In this document: in pieces, positions 17,050 to 29,583 of the stretch
How the letters are laid out: each line of letters starts with the position of its first letter
How positions within the stretch are numbered: the first letter of the stretch is position 1
NCBI GenBank assembly: GCA_949752745.1
Contig: OX457034.1
Coordinates: 7,090,904-7,154,903 of the forward strand
DNA: 64,000 nucleotides
Direction of reading: 5' to 3'
Source: Protula sp. h YS-2021
Taxonomy: Eukaryota > Annelida > Polychaeta > Sabellida > Serpulidae
Translations under genes and position numbers: made by a program
The notes under the pieces: model-generated
What the model saw: only the letters and a program-made list of their open reading frames with translations
Databases searched by the model: none
Told to the model about the DNA's origin: nothing

Positions 17050-18690
17050 TAAAGTAAACGGTAATGTTATCAAAATAGAGCTTGATAAGGGATCTGCGCT
17101 TTCGATAATATCATGAAGAGATTATCAGCGCCATCTTGGTAAATTACGACTGCGGAGAACAAAAGTTATTCTGAAGACCTATACTGGAGAATGTGTAAGG
17201 CCAGAGGGATACGTGAATGTTCTGGTAGAACACGAAGGTAAGAAACATCGTTTGCGGCTGTATATTCTTCACGTGGGAGGTCCACTTTTGTTCGGTAGAG
17301 ACTGGCTCCGACACATCAAGTTAAACTGGCACGCAATCAAACCTATACGGATGGCTCAAGGTAAGAAGAAATTAGACAATCTTCTGGAAAAGTACAGTGA
17401 GTGTTTCGGCAAAAGACTTGGAGCTGAAAGGAATAACTGCGAAGTTGCACCTTAAGGAAGGAGCTACCCTAAATTTTGCAAACCCAGACAGGTCCCATTT
17501 GCAATGAAGGACAAGGTCGTCAAGGAACTGGACTACATGGGGAGTAAAGGAGACCTTTCACCGGTAGAATGGAGTGATTGGGCTGCACTCATTGTCCCAA
17601 TTCTGAAGAAAGACGGTTCTGTCAGGGCATGTGACGATCTTAAGTTCACTGTCAATCCACAGCTCAACCCGTACTCATTGCCTACGATTGAGAGCATGTG
17701 AGCAACATTGGCAGGTGGAGAGAAATTTTCTAAGATAGACCTCAAAACGGCGTATCTTCAAATGGTAGTGGACGACAAATCGAGAAAAATACCTGACTAT
17801 CAACACCCAGAAAGGACTTTTTGTTTTCAACCGCCTGGCGTATGGTATTTCCCCAGCTGCATCCATTTGGCAACGCGCAATTGAACAAGTTTTAAAAGCT
17901 ATCAAGAACGTGCATTGTATTTTAGACGAAATGATAATCACCGGTTCAGATTATGACGATCACCTACGTACTCTCGAGAAAGTGTTTCAACGATTAATCG
18001 AATACGGCCTCAAAGTTAACCCCAACAAATGTGAGTTTTTCTAAGATTGCATTGAATTTTGTGCCCATATCGTCGACAAAGACGGAATCCACAAGACCGA
18101 TCCAATAATCAAAGCAGTTATATAAGCGCCAGCTTCAAGAAATATTTCTGAATTACGAAGCTGGGTGTCCCTGGTGAACTACTACCACCGCTTCCTACCC
18201 TGCTTGTCTACAATACTACATCCATTACACCAGTTGCTCCACAGAAATCAGAAATGGCTATGCACAGACTCATGCGAAACGGCCTTCAAGAAAACGAAAG
18301 ATCTCACATCTGATCTCGTTTTAGCCCATTATGATCCCAAATTGCCGCTTCGACTGCACTGTGATGCGTTTCTGGTGTTATTTCACATATCTACCCAGAT
18401 GGAAGCGAACACCCCTGTGGTTCTGCATACCGGACACTGCAAAATCTGAACAAAATTATTCTGAAATTGATCAAGAGGCCCTAAGCATTGTTTGGAACAT
18501 CAAGAAATTCAACATGTACCTGTTTGCCTGAAAATTTTAAATTTTCTCTGGTTACCGACTGCAAAGTTTTGGTTTCTATCTTCAAACAAAAGAAAGAAAT
18601 TTCTGCAACTACAGCTTCGCGGATGCAAAGGTACGTCAGGTACCGCAAGACAAGTGAACACTCCAACGTTGACGGCTTAAGTAGATAACT
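17050..18690 (+). pseudogene. Ty3/Gypsy protease, reverse transcriptase and RNase H remnant
   Basis: The protease region has IELDKGSALS (the DTG/DSG active site changed to DKG) and LLFGRDWLRHI. The RT region has WAALIVPILKKDGSVR, FSKIDLKTAYLQM (motif A) and LDEMIITGSDYDDHL where the catalytic YxDD is degraded. The RNase H/tether region has QNYSEIDQEALSIVW. Many frameshifts and stops mean it is a dead copy. Confidence 0.8.
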
Positions 18691-18809
18691 CCTTCCGGTA
18701 AGCCGGAAAAATACATCAGAAGAAAGAGCAATATTCTACGCTGCCCTACTCAACAACTTCCAGATTTCATTCAAGCAAATTGCCCAGGTAACATAAAAAA
18801 GAACAGGTA

Positions 18810-19800
18810 TTGTCACGATTTTACGAATTTACAAGAAATGGATGGCCCGCAAAAGTTGAAGAAAATTTTTCCCCTTATCATTCACACGAATCAGAATTAT
18901 CCATTTCACAAGAGTGCCCGCTGATTGGAAACCGAGTTGTTATTCCGAAAAAGTTTCAGAGATCCTTTCTACAAGAACTCCATAGTGCCCATCCTGGTAT
19001 GGTGAAAATAAAAACAAAAATGGCTAGATCATACATCTGGTGGCCAAATATCGACAGAGATATCGAAACCCAAGCGAAATTGTGCCTAAGTTGCTCAGAG
19101 GTAAGCAAAAACTGTAACAAGAGCTACAGTTCACCCCTGGGAATGGTCAAGTCATCCACGGAAAAGGATCCACATTGATTTCGCAGGACTTTTTTCAAGG
19201 CCATATGTTCATCATAATAATCGACGCACACTTCAGATGGCCAGAGGTACGGATCATGAAGGAAATCACTGCCCCGGAAACTGTCAAAGTACTTCAAGAA
19301 CTGTTTAGCGCCTTCAGAATTTGTGATGCTACCTGTACGCACAATGGTACCACATTTCATTCAGAAGCCTTCCAGACATTTCTGAAACTCATGGAATTAT
19401 TCACAAAACTGCGAGCCCTTTTAAGCCACCGCGAAACAGTTTAGCAGAACGCATGGTTTAAGGTCTCAAATCTAGTCTCAAATCGATGCTAAATCGATGC
19501 CTCGTTCTATGCACAAGAAAGTCGACAATTTTCCGCTGAAGTATCGCTTAACTAAAAACGCAACTACCAACGAGACTCCTGCATCGTTATTCCCAGGACG
19601 TGAAATCAAAACGAAGCTGGATTTAGCAAAACCCATTTTACGTGACATCATTTACACAAATGTAAACACCCAAGATGAAATTCAGTGCCGTTCTTTTAGT
19701 GTAGGTGATGAAGTGCTTGTAATGGACTATCGGCAAAAGCACGAAAAATGGACATTTGCAGTTATTTTGCAAAAAAATCGGCACGTTAACGTATGAAGTT
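18810..19800 (+). pseudogene. Ty3/Gypsy integrase remnant
   Basis: It shows the HHCC region (HSAHPGMVKIKTKMARSYIWWPNIDRDIE...CLSC) and catalytic-core pieces IIIDAHFRWPEV and HNGTTFHSEAFQ. The C-terminal part includes FSVGDEVLVMDYR. Frame changes occur at about 19180, 19320 and 19440. Confidence 0.78.
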
Positions 19801-20825
19801 ATGGTTGACAATTCAATCTGGCGAAGACGCGTTGACCAAATCCGTCGTTCACAACACCCGATTGAAGAAAATCCTATCAAGAGCGATTATACTTCTCAAC
19901 CATCAACCATTTGACCCAAGCCCACTGAACCTATTCTGACAGTAGATCGTACAGCTATTCCGTGTAGCATAGCGCCATCTACATCTGATGAAACCATGAC
20001 GTCAAAAGAGAAACCCGTTGCTTCTAGCCGAAAAACCGTGACAGTTAAAATTCCAGAGCCTTCTGCAAATGTTTTACACCCGTTTTACCTGTTAAAGCAA
20101 AAACTGAAATTTCTATTATCGGTATTCGTGTATCGCGATCGGGTCGTTCTGTAAGATCGCCACTAACTGTTGGTTAAATATCGTGTAGTTAAGATGTTTT
20201 ACTACATTTAATGATCTTTGTTTATTTTAAGTCAATATTAACGTGTTATGATTTTTTGTGTTGTACAAGTGAAGATTTGATAGCTGGTATCAGTTAAGTT
20301 AATAACTGCTGATAACTGCTGATAACGTTGCTGTAATTTGCTGTAATTTTGACAATTTTTGCAGTTAATCATCATTTCAGCTGCTGTGATTGTGTAAATA
20401 TAAAGAAGGAGAATTTTGGATTTATCTTTTGCTTTTAAATGCTTATAACATATCTGAACTAAGTTGCAAGATTAAAGTTATGGTTTAGATATCACTGAAG
20501 TAATTATTTTCCTTATTCGTTGTCTCTTATAGTTACTTTGATCTTCATTTCCACGTCTGTTAAGTAATTCTTAAGTCACACTCATGGATCAAGTTCACAA
20601 TCAGAAAACGTCCAATCGCAGTAATAGCGATAATACAGAGTAAAAAAAATGGAAAAGGATAAAAATTCTACAGTTTTCAGGTAATTTAATTGATATATGC
20701 TGCTTAGTAGACTTATAGATTTTGTATCTCTTTGTTTGATAATCAGATAAAGTGTTCAACTTAATGCTGGTAGCAAAATAGCAGCTAAAGCACAGTTAAG
20801 CAGTAGTTTAGACAGAACGTACGCG
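19801..20825. other. Gypsy 3' tail and A/T-rich flank
   Basis: Residual polyprotein-like sequence fades by about 20170. The rest may hold a 3' LTR, starting perhaps at TGTTGG (20170), but without a second LTR in the window this cannot be shown. No gene is seen. Confidence 0.4.
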
Positions 20826-20831
20826 GGTAAT
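20826..20831. repeat. Target site duplication of element B, left copy
   Basis: GGTAAT immediately outside the AGTAGGGAG terminus, identical to 42340-42345. Confidence 0.9.
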
Positions 20832-21370
20832 AGTAGGGAGAAAGTGGGGGTTCTAAAAAAGGAAGTGACGTCATTATGACGTCACGATGTGTTTTAGAAG
20901 CCCCATGGGGTTTCTAAAACAGTGACGTGATATGGACGTGATATGGACGTGATATGGACGTGATATGGAGGCCATATGGAGGTCATATTAAGGTCATATG
21001 GACGTGATATGGGTGTCATATAGACGTCATATGGACGTGATATGGAGGTCATATGGAGGTCATATGGAAGTCATATGGGTGTCATATGGACGTGATATGG
21101 GTGTCATATGGAGGTCATATGGAGGTCATATGAACGTCATATGAACGTCATATGAACGTCATATGAACGTCATAATGACGTAATAGAGATAGTGGGCACC
21201 TTGACAAAATGGCACCGGACAAAAGGGCACCCGGACAAAATGGCACCCGAACACCCGGACACCCGGGCTCTCGGACAGTCGGACAGTCGTACAGACGGGT
21301 AGAGAGCTCTCCAACTGCTTTTTTTTAAAGAAAAGGGCTCATAGAGACATGGTTAGAGCTGGCCTGTCGA
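20832..21370 (+). repeat. Element B left TIR, outer part
   Basis: The start matches the reverse complement of 42339 inward (GAAAGTGGGGGTTCTAAAA, CRE sites, gacgtgatatggacgtgatatgg). Tandem copies of 'gacgtgatatg/gaggtcatatg' have expanded it. The block 'acatggttagagct' (21349) also matches the right TIR. Confidence 0.8.
20861..20884 (+). promoter_or_regulatory. ETS/CRE composite and second CRE in left TIR of B
   Basis: GGAAGTGACGTCA at 20861-20873 starts at base 30 of the element, the same position as in element A. TGACGTCA recurs at 20877-20884. Confidence 0.6.
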
Positions 21371-21858
21371 GTATTTTGATCCATCAATGACGTCACACAT
21401 TTTCGACTTAAGCCTGCATGCGACCAACAGGTACAACCGTACCTGCTGACTCCCCCCGTACCTGCCGTACCTGCTGTAGGTACCACCCCCGTACCTGCTG
21501 TACCTGCTGTAGGTACCCCCCCGGCCCATCGGGGCCCGCCGACTTTCCGACTCCCCGAGGCCAGCAGCACCGCAGGTCACTTTATGTATACAAGCAACAA
21601 CTGTTTTTTTTGCTTTCTCTCTCTACAAACACACACCACGGTAGACTGGTAATGGGTCAGTCGAACAAACGGACACCCGAACAAACGGACACCCAGACAA
21701 ACGGACACCCAGACAAACGGGTAGTCTTTTTTGTTTTTTTCCCTCTCTCTCCACACACATCACACCACGGCAGCCGGGTAAACGGGTAGTCTTTTTATGC
21801 TTTCTCGCTCTCCAAACACATACCTTCACTAATAGCTTGCCGTAGAAGCAATTAAAAG
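21371..21858. repeat. Left shoulder of B: short degenerate repeats
   Basis: This holds 'cccgtacctgctg/taggtacc' repeats (21440-21520) and 'cggacacccgaacaaacgga' repeats (21660-21780), the latter followed by C/T-rich 'ctctctctacaaacacacacc'. No gene is visible. The repeats are related to those at 26580-28230. Confidence 0.6.
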
Positions 21859-22109
21859 TTTGTCCAAGGACAAAGTCCCAGCTTACGAAAAGCAATAAGA
21901 CCCAATTCCAGCGTGCATGAGTAAGGGAATTTTCCTGAAAAATTTGGCTTCAAAAGATGAGGCGGCAAAGAGCTAGCCCAATAATTAATTTAGCACCGGA
22001 CCAGAACATAGATGCATAAATGCATACAAAGATTTCTTTCCCAGAAAAATGGGAAACAGATTTTTTGTATCTCTGGTAGACTGGATAGTCTGCCATAGAT
22101 ACCTTCAAA

Positions 22110-25100
22110 CAACCCTCGCATTTCGGACCAGTGCGCATATTTATGTAACCTGCCTTGATGCGCGGTTCTTATTCAGACAAGTGCGCATGTTTATTTAATT
22201 TTGCGTAGATGCGCGGCTCCCATTTTGGAACAGTGCACATGTTTATTTAACTTGTGTTGATGTGCGCTTCTTATTTCGGATCAGTGCGCATGTTTATTTA
22301 CCTTGCGTCGATGCGCGATTCTTATTCCAGACCAATACGCATGTTTATTGTACTTGCGTTGATGAGCGGTACTTATTTTGGACAAGTGCACAAGTTTCCA
22401 TAGGTTGCCTTGATGCGCGGTTCGCATTTCGGACCAGTTTACATGTTTATTTAACTTGCGTTGATGCACGGTGCTTATTTTGGACGTGTGCCTATGTTTA
22501 TTTAACTTGCGTTAGTGAGCAGTTCGAATTTCGGATCATTACGCATGTTTATTTAACTTGCGTTAATGCGCGGTTCGAATTTCGGACCAGTGCGCATGTT
22601 TATTTAACTTGTGTTGATGCGCGGTTCGAATTTCGGAGAAGTGCGCATGTTTATTTAACTTGCGTTGATGCGCGGTGCTTATTTTAGACCAGTGCAAATG
22701 TTTATTTAACTTACGTTGGCGCGTGGTTCGCATTTCGAACCACTGCGTATGTTTATTTAACGTGCGTCGATGCGCGGTTCTTATTTCAGGCCAATGCGCA
22801 TATTTCTTTACCTTGAGTTGATGCGCGGTTCTTATTCTGGACCAGTGCGCATGTTTATTTAAGTTGCGTTGATGCGCAGTTCTTATTTTGAATAGTGCGC
22901 ATGTTATTTAAGTTGCGTTAATGGGCAGTTCGCATTTCGAAATAGTGCGCATGTTTATTTAACTTGCGTTGATGCAAGGTGCTTATTTTGGTCCAGTGTG
23001 CTTCCTTATTTAGCTTGTGTTGCTGTGCGGTTCGCATTTCGGACCAGCGCACATGTTTTCTTTTGACTTGTGTTGATGCGTGGTTCGCACTTTGGACCAT
23101 TGCACATATTTATTTAACTTGTGTTGATGATCGGTACTTATTTTGGACCGGTGCAAATGTTTATTTAACTTACGCTTATGTGCGGTTCGCAATTCGGACC
23201 AGTGTGCATGTTTATTTAATTTGCGTTGATGTGCGGTTCGCATTTCTGACGAGCGCCCATGTTTTTTTTTACCTTTTGTGAATGTGCGGTTCTTATTTCG
23301 GATCAATGCGCATGTTTATTTACCTTGCGTCGATGCGCGATTCTTATTCCAGACCAATACGCATGTTTATTGTACTTGCGTTGATGAGCGGTACTTATTT
23401 TGGACAAGTGCACAAGTTTCCATAGGTTGCCTTGATGCGCGGTTCGCATTTCGGACCAGTTTACATGTTTATTTAACTTGCGTTGATGCACGGTGCTCTT
23501 TTTGGACGTGTGCCTATGTTTATTTAACTTGCGTTAGTGGGCAGTTCGAATTTCGGATCATTACGCATGTTTATTTAACTTGCGTTAATGCGCGGTTCGA
23601 ATTTCGGACCAGTGCGCATGTTTATTTAACTTGTGTTGATGCGCGGTTCGAATTTCGGAGAAGTGCGCATGTTTATTTAACTTGCGTTGATGCGCGGTGC
23701 TTATTTTAGACCAGTGCAAATGTTTATTTAACTTACGTTGGCGCGTGGTTCGCATTTCGAACCACTGCGTATGTTTATTTAACGTGCGTCGATGCGCGGT
23801 TCTTATTTCAGGCCAATGCGCGTATTTCTTTACCATGAGTTGATGCGCGGTTCTTATTCTGGACCAGTGCGCATGTTTATTTAAGTTGCGTTGATGCGCA
23901 GTGCTTATTTTGGACCACTGCAAATGTTTATTTAAGTTGCGTTGGAGCGTAGTTCGCATTTCGAACCACTGCGCATGTATATTTAACTTGCGTTGATGCG
24001 CGGTTCGAATTTCGGAGAAGTGCGCATGTTTATTTAACTTGCGTTGATGCGCGGTGCTTATTTTAGACCAGTGCAAATGTTTATTTAACTTACGTTGGCG
24101 CGTGGTTCGCATTTCGAACCACTGCGTATGTTTATTTAACGTGCGTCGATGCGCGGTTCTTATTTCAGGCCAATGCGCATATTTCTTTACCTTGAGTTGA
24201 TGCGCGGTTCTTATTCTGGACCAGTGCGCATGTTTATTTAAGTGGCGTTGATGCGCAGTTCTTATTTTGAATAGTGCGCATGTTATTTAAGTTGCGTTAA
24301 TGGGCAGTTCGCATTTCGAAATAGTGCGCATGTTTATTTAACTTGCGTTGATGCAAGGTGCTTATTTTGGTCCAGTGTGCTTCCTTATTTAGCTTGTGTT
24401 GCTGTGCGGTTCGCATTTCGGACCAGCGCACATGTTTTTTGTTTTAACTTGTGTTGATGCGTGGTTCGCATTTTGGACCATTGCACACATTTATTTAACT
24501 TGTGTTGATGATCGGTACTTATTTTGGACCGGTGCAAATGTTTATTTAACTTACGCTTATGTGCGGTTCGCATTTCGGACCGGTGTGCATGTTTATTTAA
24601 TTTGCGTTGATATCCGGTTCGCATTTAGGACCAGTATACCTGTTTCTTTAGGTTGCGTTGATGCGCAGTTCGCATTTTGGGACAAGTGAGCAGGTTCATT
24701 TAACTTGCGTTGACGCGCGATTTGCGTTTCGGACCAGAACTCATGTTTATTTAAGTCCCGTCGATGCCCGACTCTTATGTCTATTTAACTTGCGTCGATT
24801 CATGGTTCTTTCTTCGGACCACTGCGCATGTCTATTCAACTTGCGTCGATGCGTGGTTCTTTTTCTCGGACAAGTGCGCATGTTTGTTTAACTTGCGTTG
24901 ATGTGCGGTGCTTATTTTGGACCGGATCGCATGTTTATCAAACTTCCGTCAATGCGCGTTTCGCATTTCATTGCCCATGTTTATTTAACTTGTGTTGATG
25001 CGTGGTTCTCATTTCAGACCAGTGCGCTTATTTATTTAACTTGCGTTGATGCGCGGTTCGCATTTCGGACCACTGCGCATGTTTATTTAATTTTCCTCGA

Positions 25101-25215
25101 TGTGCGGTTCGCATTTCGGACCAGTGCGCATGTTTCTTTAGGCTGCGTTGATGCGCGGTTCGCATTTCAGACCACTGCGCATGTCTATTCAACTTACGTC
25201 GAAGCGTAGTTCTTC
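22110..25215. repeat. 51-bp satellite array with ~1.02-kb higher-order repeat
   Basis: About 60 copies of a 51-bp unit (gcgcatgtttatttaacttg..., ending cggttcgcatttcggaccagt). A segment from ~22267 recurs at ~23289 almost unchanged, giving a higher-order repeat of ~1,022 bp. A third partial copy runs to ~24660. Because 51 is a multiple of three, long open frames persist on both strands. They are not genes. Confidence 0.92.
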
Positions 25216-26480
25216 TTTCAAAAATTCCGAAAAAAATTCAAAAGTTTACCAATTCACTCAAAAAGCGCAAGCCGTATGCATGACCCCCTAGAGACGGCTC
25301 ATATCGAAAATAAATGAAATATGATAAAAACTGTAGGAGGAAATGTATTTTGAATTTTTTTCTTCAAAAATTCTCTCATCGACTGAAAAAGACAGGCCAT
25401 ATTCACGACACCCTAAGCATGCCTCAGCCACAAAATAAATGAGGTTTGATCAAAACTGCAGGAGAAAATGCATTTTGAGGTATTTTCATCAAAAATTCCC
25501 CCCGAAATCAAAAATTCCCAAGTTGAGTCAAATAGCACAAGCCGTATGCGAGACCTACCTAAGGATGCGTCACAGCAAAAAAATAAATGAAATCGGATAA
25601 AAACTGTAGGAGGAAATGCATTTTAAGTTTTTCTTCAAAAATTCCCAAAAAATACAGAAATTGTCGGATCGACTAAAAAGCGCAAGTCGTATTCTCAACC
25701 CCTTAGGCATGCCAGAAAACCAAAATAAAAAAAAAAAAAAGAAAAAATAAGCTGTATGGAGAAATGCATTTTGAAGTTTTTTTCTTTAAAACTCCCTAAA
25801 AATACAAAAATTGCCCGATCTACTAAAAAGCACAAGCCGTATCCACTCACACCAAAAATAAATGACATCGAATCAAAATTGTATGGGTAGATGCATTTTG
25901 AATTATTTTCGAAATTTTTGCTTAAAAATTCCCCAAAAATACAAACTAAAAAAGCACAAGCCGTATGCACGACCCTTTAGGGGTGCCTTATGCTAAAAAT
26001 AAATGACATCGGGTCAAAAATGTAAGAGGAGATACATTTTCAAATTTCTTTAAAAATTCGCCAAAAATTCAAAAATCACCCGATCGACTAAAAAAGCACA
26101 AGCCGTATGCACGACCCCTTAGGGATGCCTCACACCAAAAATAAATGACATCGAATCAAAATTGTAGGAGGCGTTGCATTTTTTTCAAAATTTTTGCTTA
26201 AAAATATTCCCAAAAATACAAAAATTGTCCGATCGACTAAAAAAGCACAAGCCGTATGCACGACCCTTTAGGGGTGCCTCATACCAAAAATACATGACAT
26301 CGGCTCAAAAATGTAGGAGGAGATACATTTTTAATTTTTTCTTTAAAAATTCGCCGAAAATTAAAAAATCACCCAATTAACTAGAAAAGCACAAGCCGTA
26401 TGCACGACCCCTTCGGGATGCCTCACACCAAAAATAAATGGCATCTGATTAAAATTGTAGGAGGAGATACATTTTGAAAC
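25216..26480. repeat. ~135-150-bp tandem repeat array
   Basis: About nine diverged copies centred on 'gcacaagccgtatgcacgac' and 'aaaaataaatgacatcg'. It is the central repeat of the Helentron-like insert. No coding potential. Confidence 0.85.
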
Positions 26481-26580
26481 AAAGTTTACAGCGAACTTAC
26501 TAACTAACTAACTAACTAACGGACGCCACCCGCAAACCGATAGGAATACCCCAGCTTACGTGTAACGTAAGCTGGGCTAA

Positions 26581-28190
26581 AAAGTGAGCAGCCAATGCCT
26601 CCTTAAGGGAAGCTATTTTTAAACCCAGAGCTCTCTCTCTCTCCACACACACACACACACACACCACGGCGGCCACAGCTTTCGAAATACGGCAGCGAAC
26701 GCATCCACTCTTTTTTTACCCAGTCTCTCTCTGTCACACTCTCTCAAACGGTGGCCATCTTTTTTTTATCCACACCTTTTCTTTTGCTCTGTCTATCCAC
26801 GACAGTAAAGCAAACAAGCAATCATTTTTTCCCTCACTTTTTCTTTTGCTCTGTCTCTCTCTCTATTTACACATAACACCACGGCAGCCGGGCAAACGAG
26901 CAGTCTTTTTTTTTTTGCTTTCTCTCTCTCTTCGCACACACACCAGCACTAATGGATTTCCGTAGAAGCAATTAAAAGTGAGCAAGCAATGTCTCCTTAA
27001 GGGAAGCTATTTTTAACCCAGAGCTCTCTTCACACACACACACCACGGCGGCCAGGCAGTCTTTTCTTTTGGTTCGATTTTCTCGCTCTCTCTCCCTAAA
27101 TATACCAACCACGTATGACTCATTTAAAGTTTGCTTTCTCTCCAAACACACATAACACCCTAGGGCAGCAGGGCAAACGGAGGGCAGTCTTTTTTTGTTT
27201 TTTTTTGCTTTCACTTTCACTCTCTCTCCAAACATATCTAACACCCAGGGCAGAAGGGCAAACGGAGCAATCTTTTTTTGCTTTCACTTTCACTCTCGCT
27301 CTCCAAACACAACAGCAAACGCAGCCACTCTTTTTTTCGCCCAGTCTCTCTTTCACTCTCTCTCGAACGGGTCATCTTTTTATCCACACTTTTTATTTTG
27401 CTCTGTCTATCCACGACAGTCAGGCAAACAAGCAATGCTTTTTCCCCTCACTTTTTCTTTTGCTCTGTCTCTCTCTCTATGTACATATAACACCTACGGC
27501 AGACGGGGCAAACGGACAGTCTTTTTTTTATTTCTCCCTCTCATTTCACACACATATAGCAATAGCCACGACAGATTAAGCGTTTTATTTCATAAGTCAA
27601 GGTATTTTTTAACCCAGACAGTGGCTTTTTTTTAACTCTGTCTCTCTTCACACACATATAGCAATAGCACCGACAGATTAAGCGTTTCATTTCTCAAGCC
27701 TAGGTATTTTTAACCCAGACAGTGGCTTATTTTGAATCTCTCTCCACACACATAACACAGCAGACGGACAGACGGACAGATTTAGCGTTTCATTTCTCAA
27801 GCCAGGGTATTTTTAACCCAGACGGCAACTTTTTTTGCTTTCTCACTCTCCAAACACACATATACCAACCTCAGTGACAGATTAAGCGTTCCTTTTCACA
27901 AGCCAGGGTATTTTTAACCCAGACGGCAACTTTATTTTTGCTTTCTCACTCTCCAAACACACATATACCAACACCAGTGACAGATTAAGCGTTCGATTTC
28001 TCAAGCCAGGGTATTTTTAACCCAGACGGCAATTTGTTTTGCTTTTCAGACGGGCAGATGGACAATCATTTTTTTATTTTTTTATCTCTCTCTTCACACA
28101 TATACCATCACCACTCGGGCAGACTGACAGATTTAGCGTTTCATTTCTCAAGCCAGGGTATTTTTTAACCCAGACGGCAATTTGTTTTGC
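26581..28190. repeat. CT-rich tandem repeats inside left TIR region of B
   Basis: Repeats of 'ctctctctccacacacac' with 'gggcaaacgg' and, from 27570, a ~110-bp unit (agccagggtatttttaaccc ... ctttctcactctccaaacac) copied about six times. No gene is seen. Confidence 0.75.
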
Positions 28191-28350
28191 TTTTTCAGAC
28201 GGGCAGACGGACAGATGGGGTATAAATCAATGATTTATAGACCCCTTTTTTATATATTTAGCATTTCCCACACTCTCATGCATACACATACATACTAACA
28301 CCATAACACGACAGCGTTCCATTTCGTAATAATGGATGGCTGCTAAAAAG
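28190..28350 (+). repeat. Element B left TIR, inner part
   Basis: Inverse match to 41960-42090: 'gggcagacggacagatggg', then 'tagcatttcccacactctc', 'atgcatacacatacatacta' and 'acaccataacacgac'. This marks the inner boundary of the TIR. Confidence 0.8.
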
Positions 28351-28413
28351 CAGCCGTGGAGGGATTTTCCGTCTTCTTGAGCTCCTCCAGCCGTCGCTTT
28401 CCCTGCCGTCGCT

Positions 28414-29391
28414 TCACCTGCCGTCGCTTCCCCTGCCGCCGCTTCCCCTGCCTCTACCTCTAGCACCGCCGCTGCCTCCGCCTCTGCCGCTGCCGTCATC
28501 CTCCCTACAGCCAGCCTTCCTCCTGTGCGCCGCTACCGCGGCCCTGTGTGACTTGAAACCTCTGCCCAGAGCGCTACAATAATGATATTCCGGCCGCATA
28601 GCCTCTGGGCATTCCTGCTCGTGCACTCGCATAGAGGCTCCTGCCGGAATTCCAAAATGGCAGAAGTCACAATACTGTGCATTATCAGCCGTATCCAGCA
28701 GCTGCACGATCTCCTGGAGTGTTGACTCTTTGCTAGAGCCGTCCTCCTGTTTCAAGTCAACCAGTTCCGTGGTGCGGTCATAATCGGAAGGCGACTGCAT
28801 GAGGCTGAATTCGACCGTTGGGATCTCCGAAATACTGGCGACAGCGGCTGCTAGCTCATCCTCAGGAGCTGGTGGCGGACTGTCCGGCCTTGTAACGGTG
28901 GCGCTGGGTATGCGCCGCCTCACTGTAACTGGTGCCGCCGGCACCTTCCGGACAGTCACATCAACTTCCCTCGGACTTGCTTTCAGCGGAGTCGTCATCG
29001 TCGACGCTCAGGCTTTGGTAGGAGTCGCTTTGACAGGAGTCGCCGTCGTCATCGTCGCTGCTGTGGACATGGCAGGAGTCGGTCTGGCTGGCCTTGCTTC
29101 CTGGCAGGGCGACGGGTCCCTGAACCTGTCGGGTGACAGCTCCCTCAGTCGCTTGTGGCTTTCCTCCGCCGCCCTGCCAAACCGGTTGTATTCCTGCTGT
29201 GGTCTGGTCCTCAGAAAATCCCTCCACTTCTTGAAGAGGAACGCCTGATATTCAATGAATATCTCCTCGAACAGATCGACATCTTTATCGGTGAGGTAGT
29301 GTCTCTTCCGGCGTTCCTCCGAAAAAAACTCTTCTTTGTGTTGCTTTTTTTTATGTTGACTTCTCAACGGTCGAAAGCAGACTGACTGCAT
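28414..29391 (-). pseudogene. Zinc-finger, RG-rich accessory protein (element B), in-frame TGA
   Basis: From the ATG at 29391 the product starts with a basic stretch (SQHKKKQHKEEFFSEERRKR) and a helical segment (DKDVDLFEEIFIEYQAFLFKKW). A low-complexity Ala/Thr/Pro linker follows. A TGA at 29008-29010 interrupts the linker, but the same frame continues to a C2H2-like finger (YCDFCHFGIPAGASMRVHEQEC), a second partial finger and an Arg/Gly-rich tail (GARGRGRGSGGRGSDGR). The function is unknown; nucleic-acid binding is likely. Visibly GC-rich, unlike the core genes. A TATA box (about 29406-29416) sits just upstream. Confidence 0.6.
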
Positions 29392-29532
29392 AGAGTGCGA
29401 GGCTGCTATTATAAAGGATCCCCCTGGGTACTCATGAGGACCTCCCCCCGCCCAGCGACCTGGTCGACAGGCACCCCCCCCCCCGCCGCCCATCGACTTT
29501 TAAGCCGCTGCCTCATGGCTCACCGACAGCAG

Positions 29533-29540
29533 TATAAAAA
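29533..29540 (+). promoter_or_regulatory. TATA box of the death-fold-like gene
   Basis: TATAAAAA 44 bases before the ATG at 29584. It is divergent from the zinc-finger gene's promoter. Confidence 0.55.
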
Positions 29541-29583
29541 GGTCCGTTCGACACTCCTATGGCCATTGCATTGCTAAGACACT

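Larger units (their letters stand above)
21859..26580. mobile_element. Helentron/HINE-like insertion inside element B
   Basis: The flanks join as one sequence resembling 26950-27010 (gcaattaaaag / tgagcagccaatg), so the stretch between is an insert of about 4.7 kb. Near its left end is CCCAGCTTACG. Its right end has (ACTA)n at 26498-26519, then the hairpin CCCAGCTTACG-tgta-CGTAAGCTGGG followed by CTAAAA. Subterminal repeats, central tandem repeats, a microsatellite and a 3' hairpin are the layout of non-autonomous Helentron (HINE/pearl-type) elements. No Rep/helicase gene was seen. Confidence 0.6.

Noticed and set aside
22262..24689. 140-175-residue open frames in the satellite (VYLTCVDARF and RKLNKHAHWSE repeats)
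   Set aside because: The 51-bp unit gives open frames on both strands at once, as expected for a satellite with a period divisible by three.
21950..25215. Repeat-spacer look suggesting a CRISPR array
   Set aside because: Units are contiguous 51-bp satellite copies without unique spacers, in a eukaryotic context with no Cas genes.
27115..27635. 150-residue frames in the CT-rich repeats
   Set aside because: Pure low-complexity Phe/Ser/Leu translation of ctctct-type repeats.
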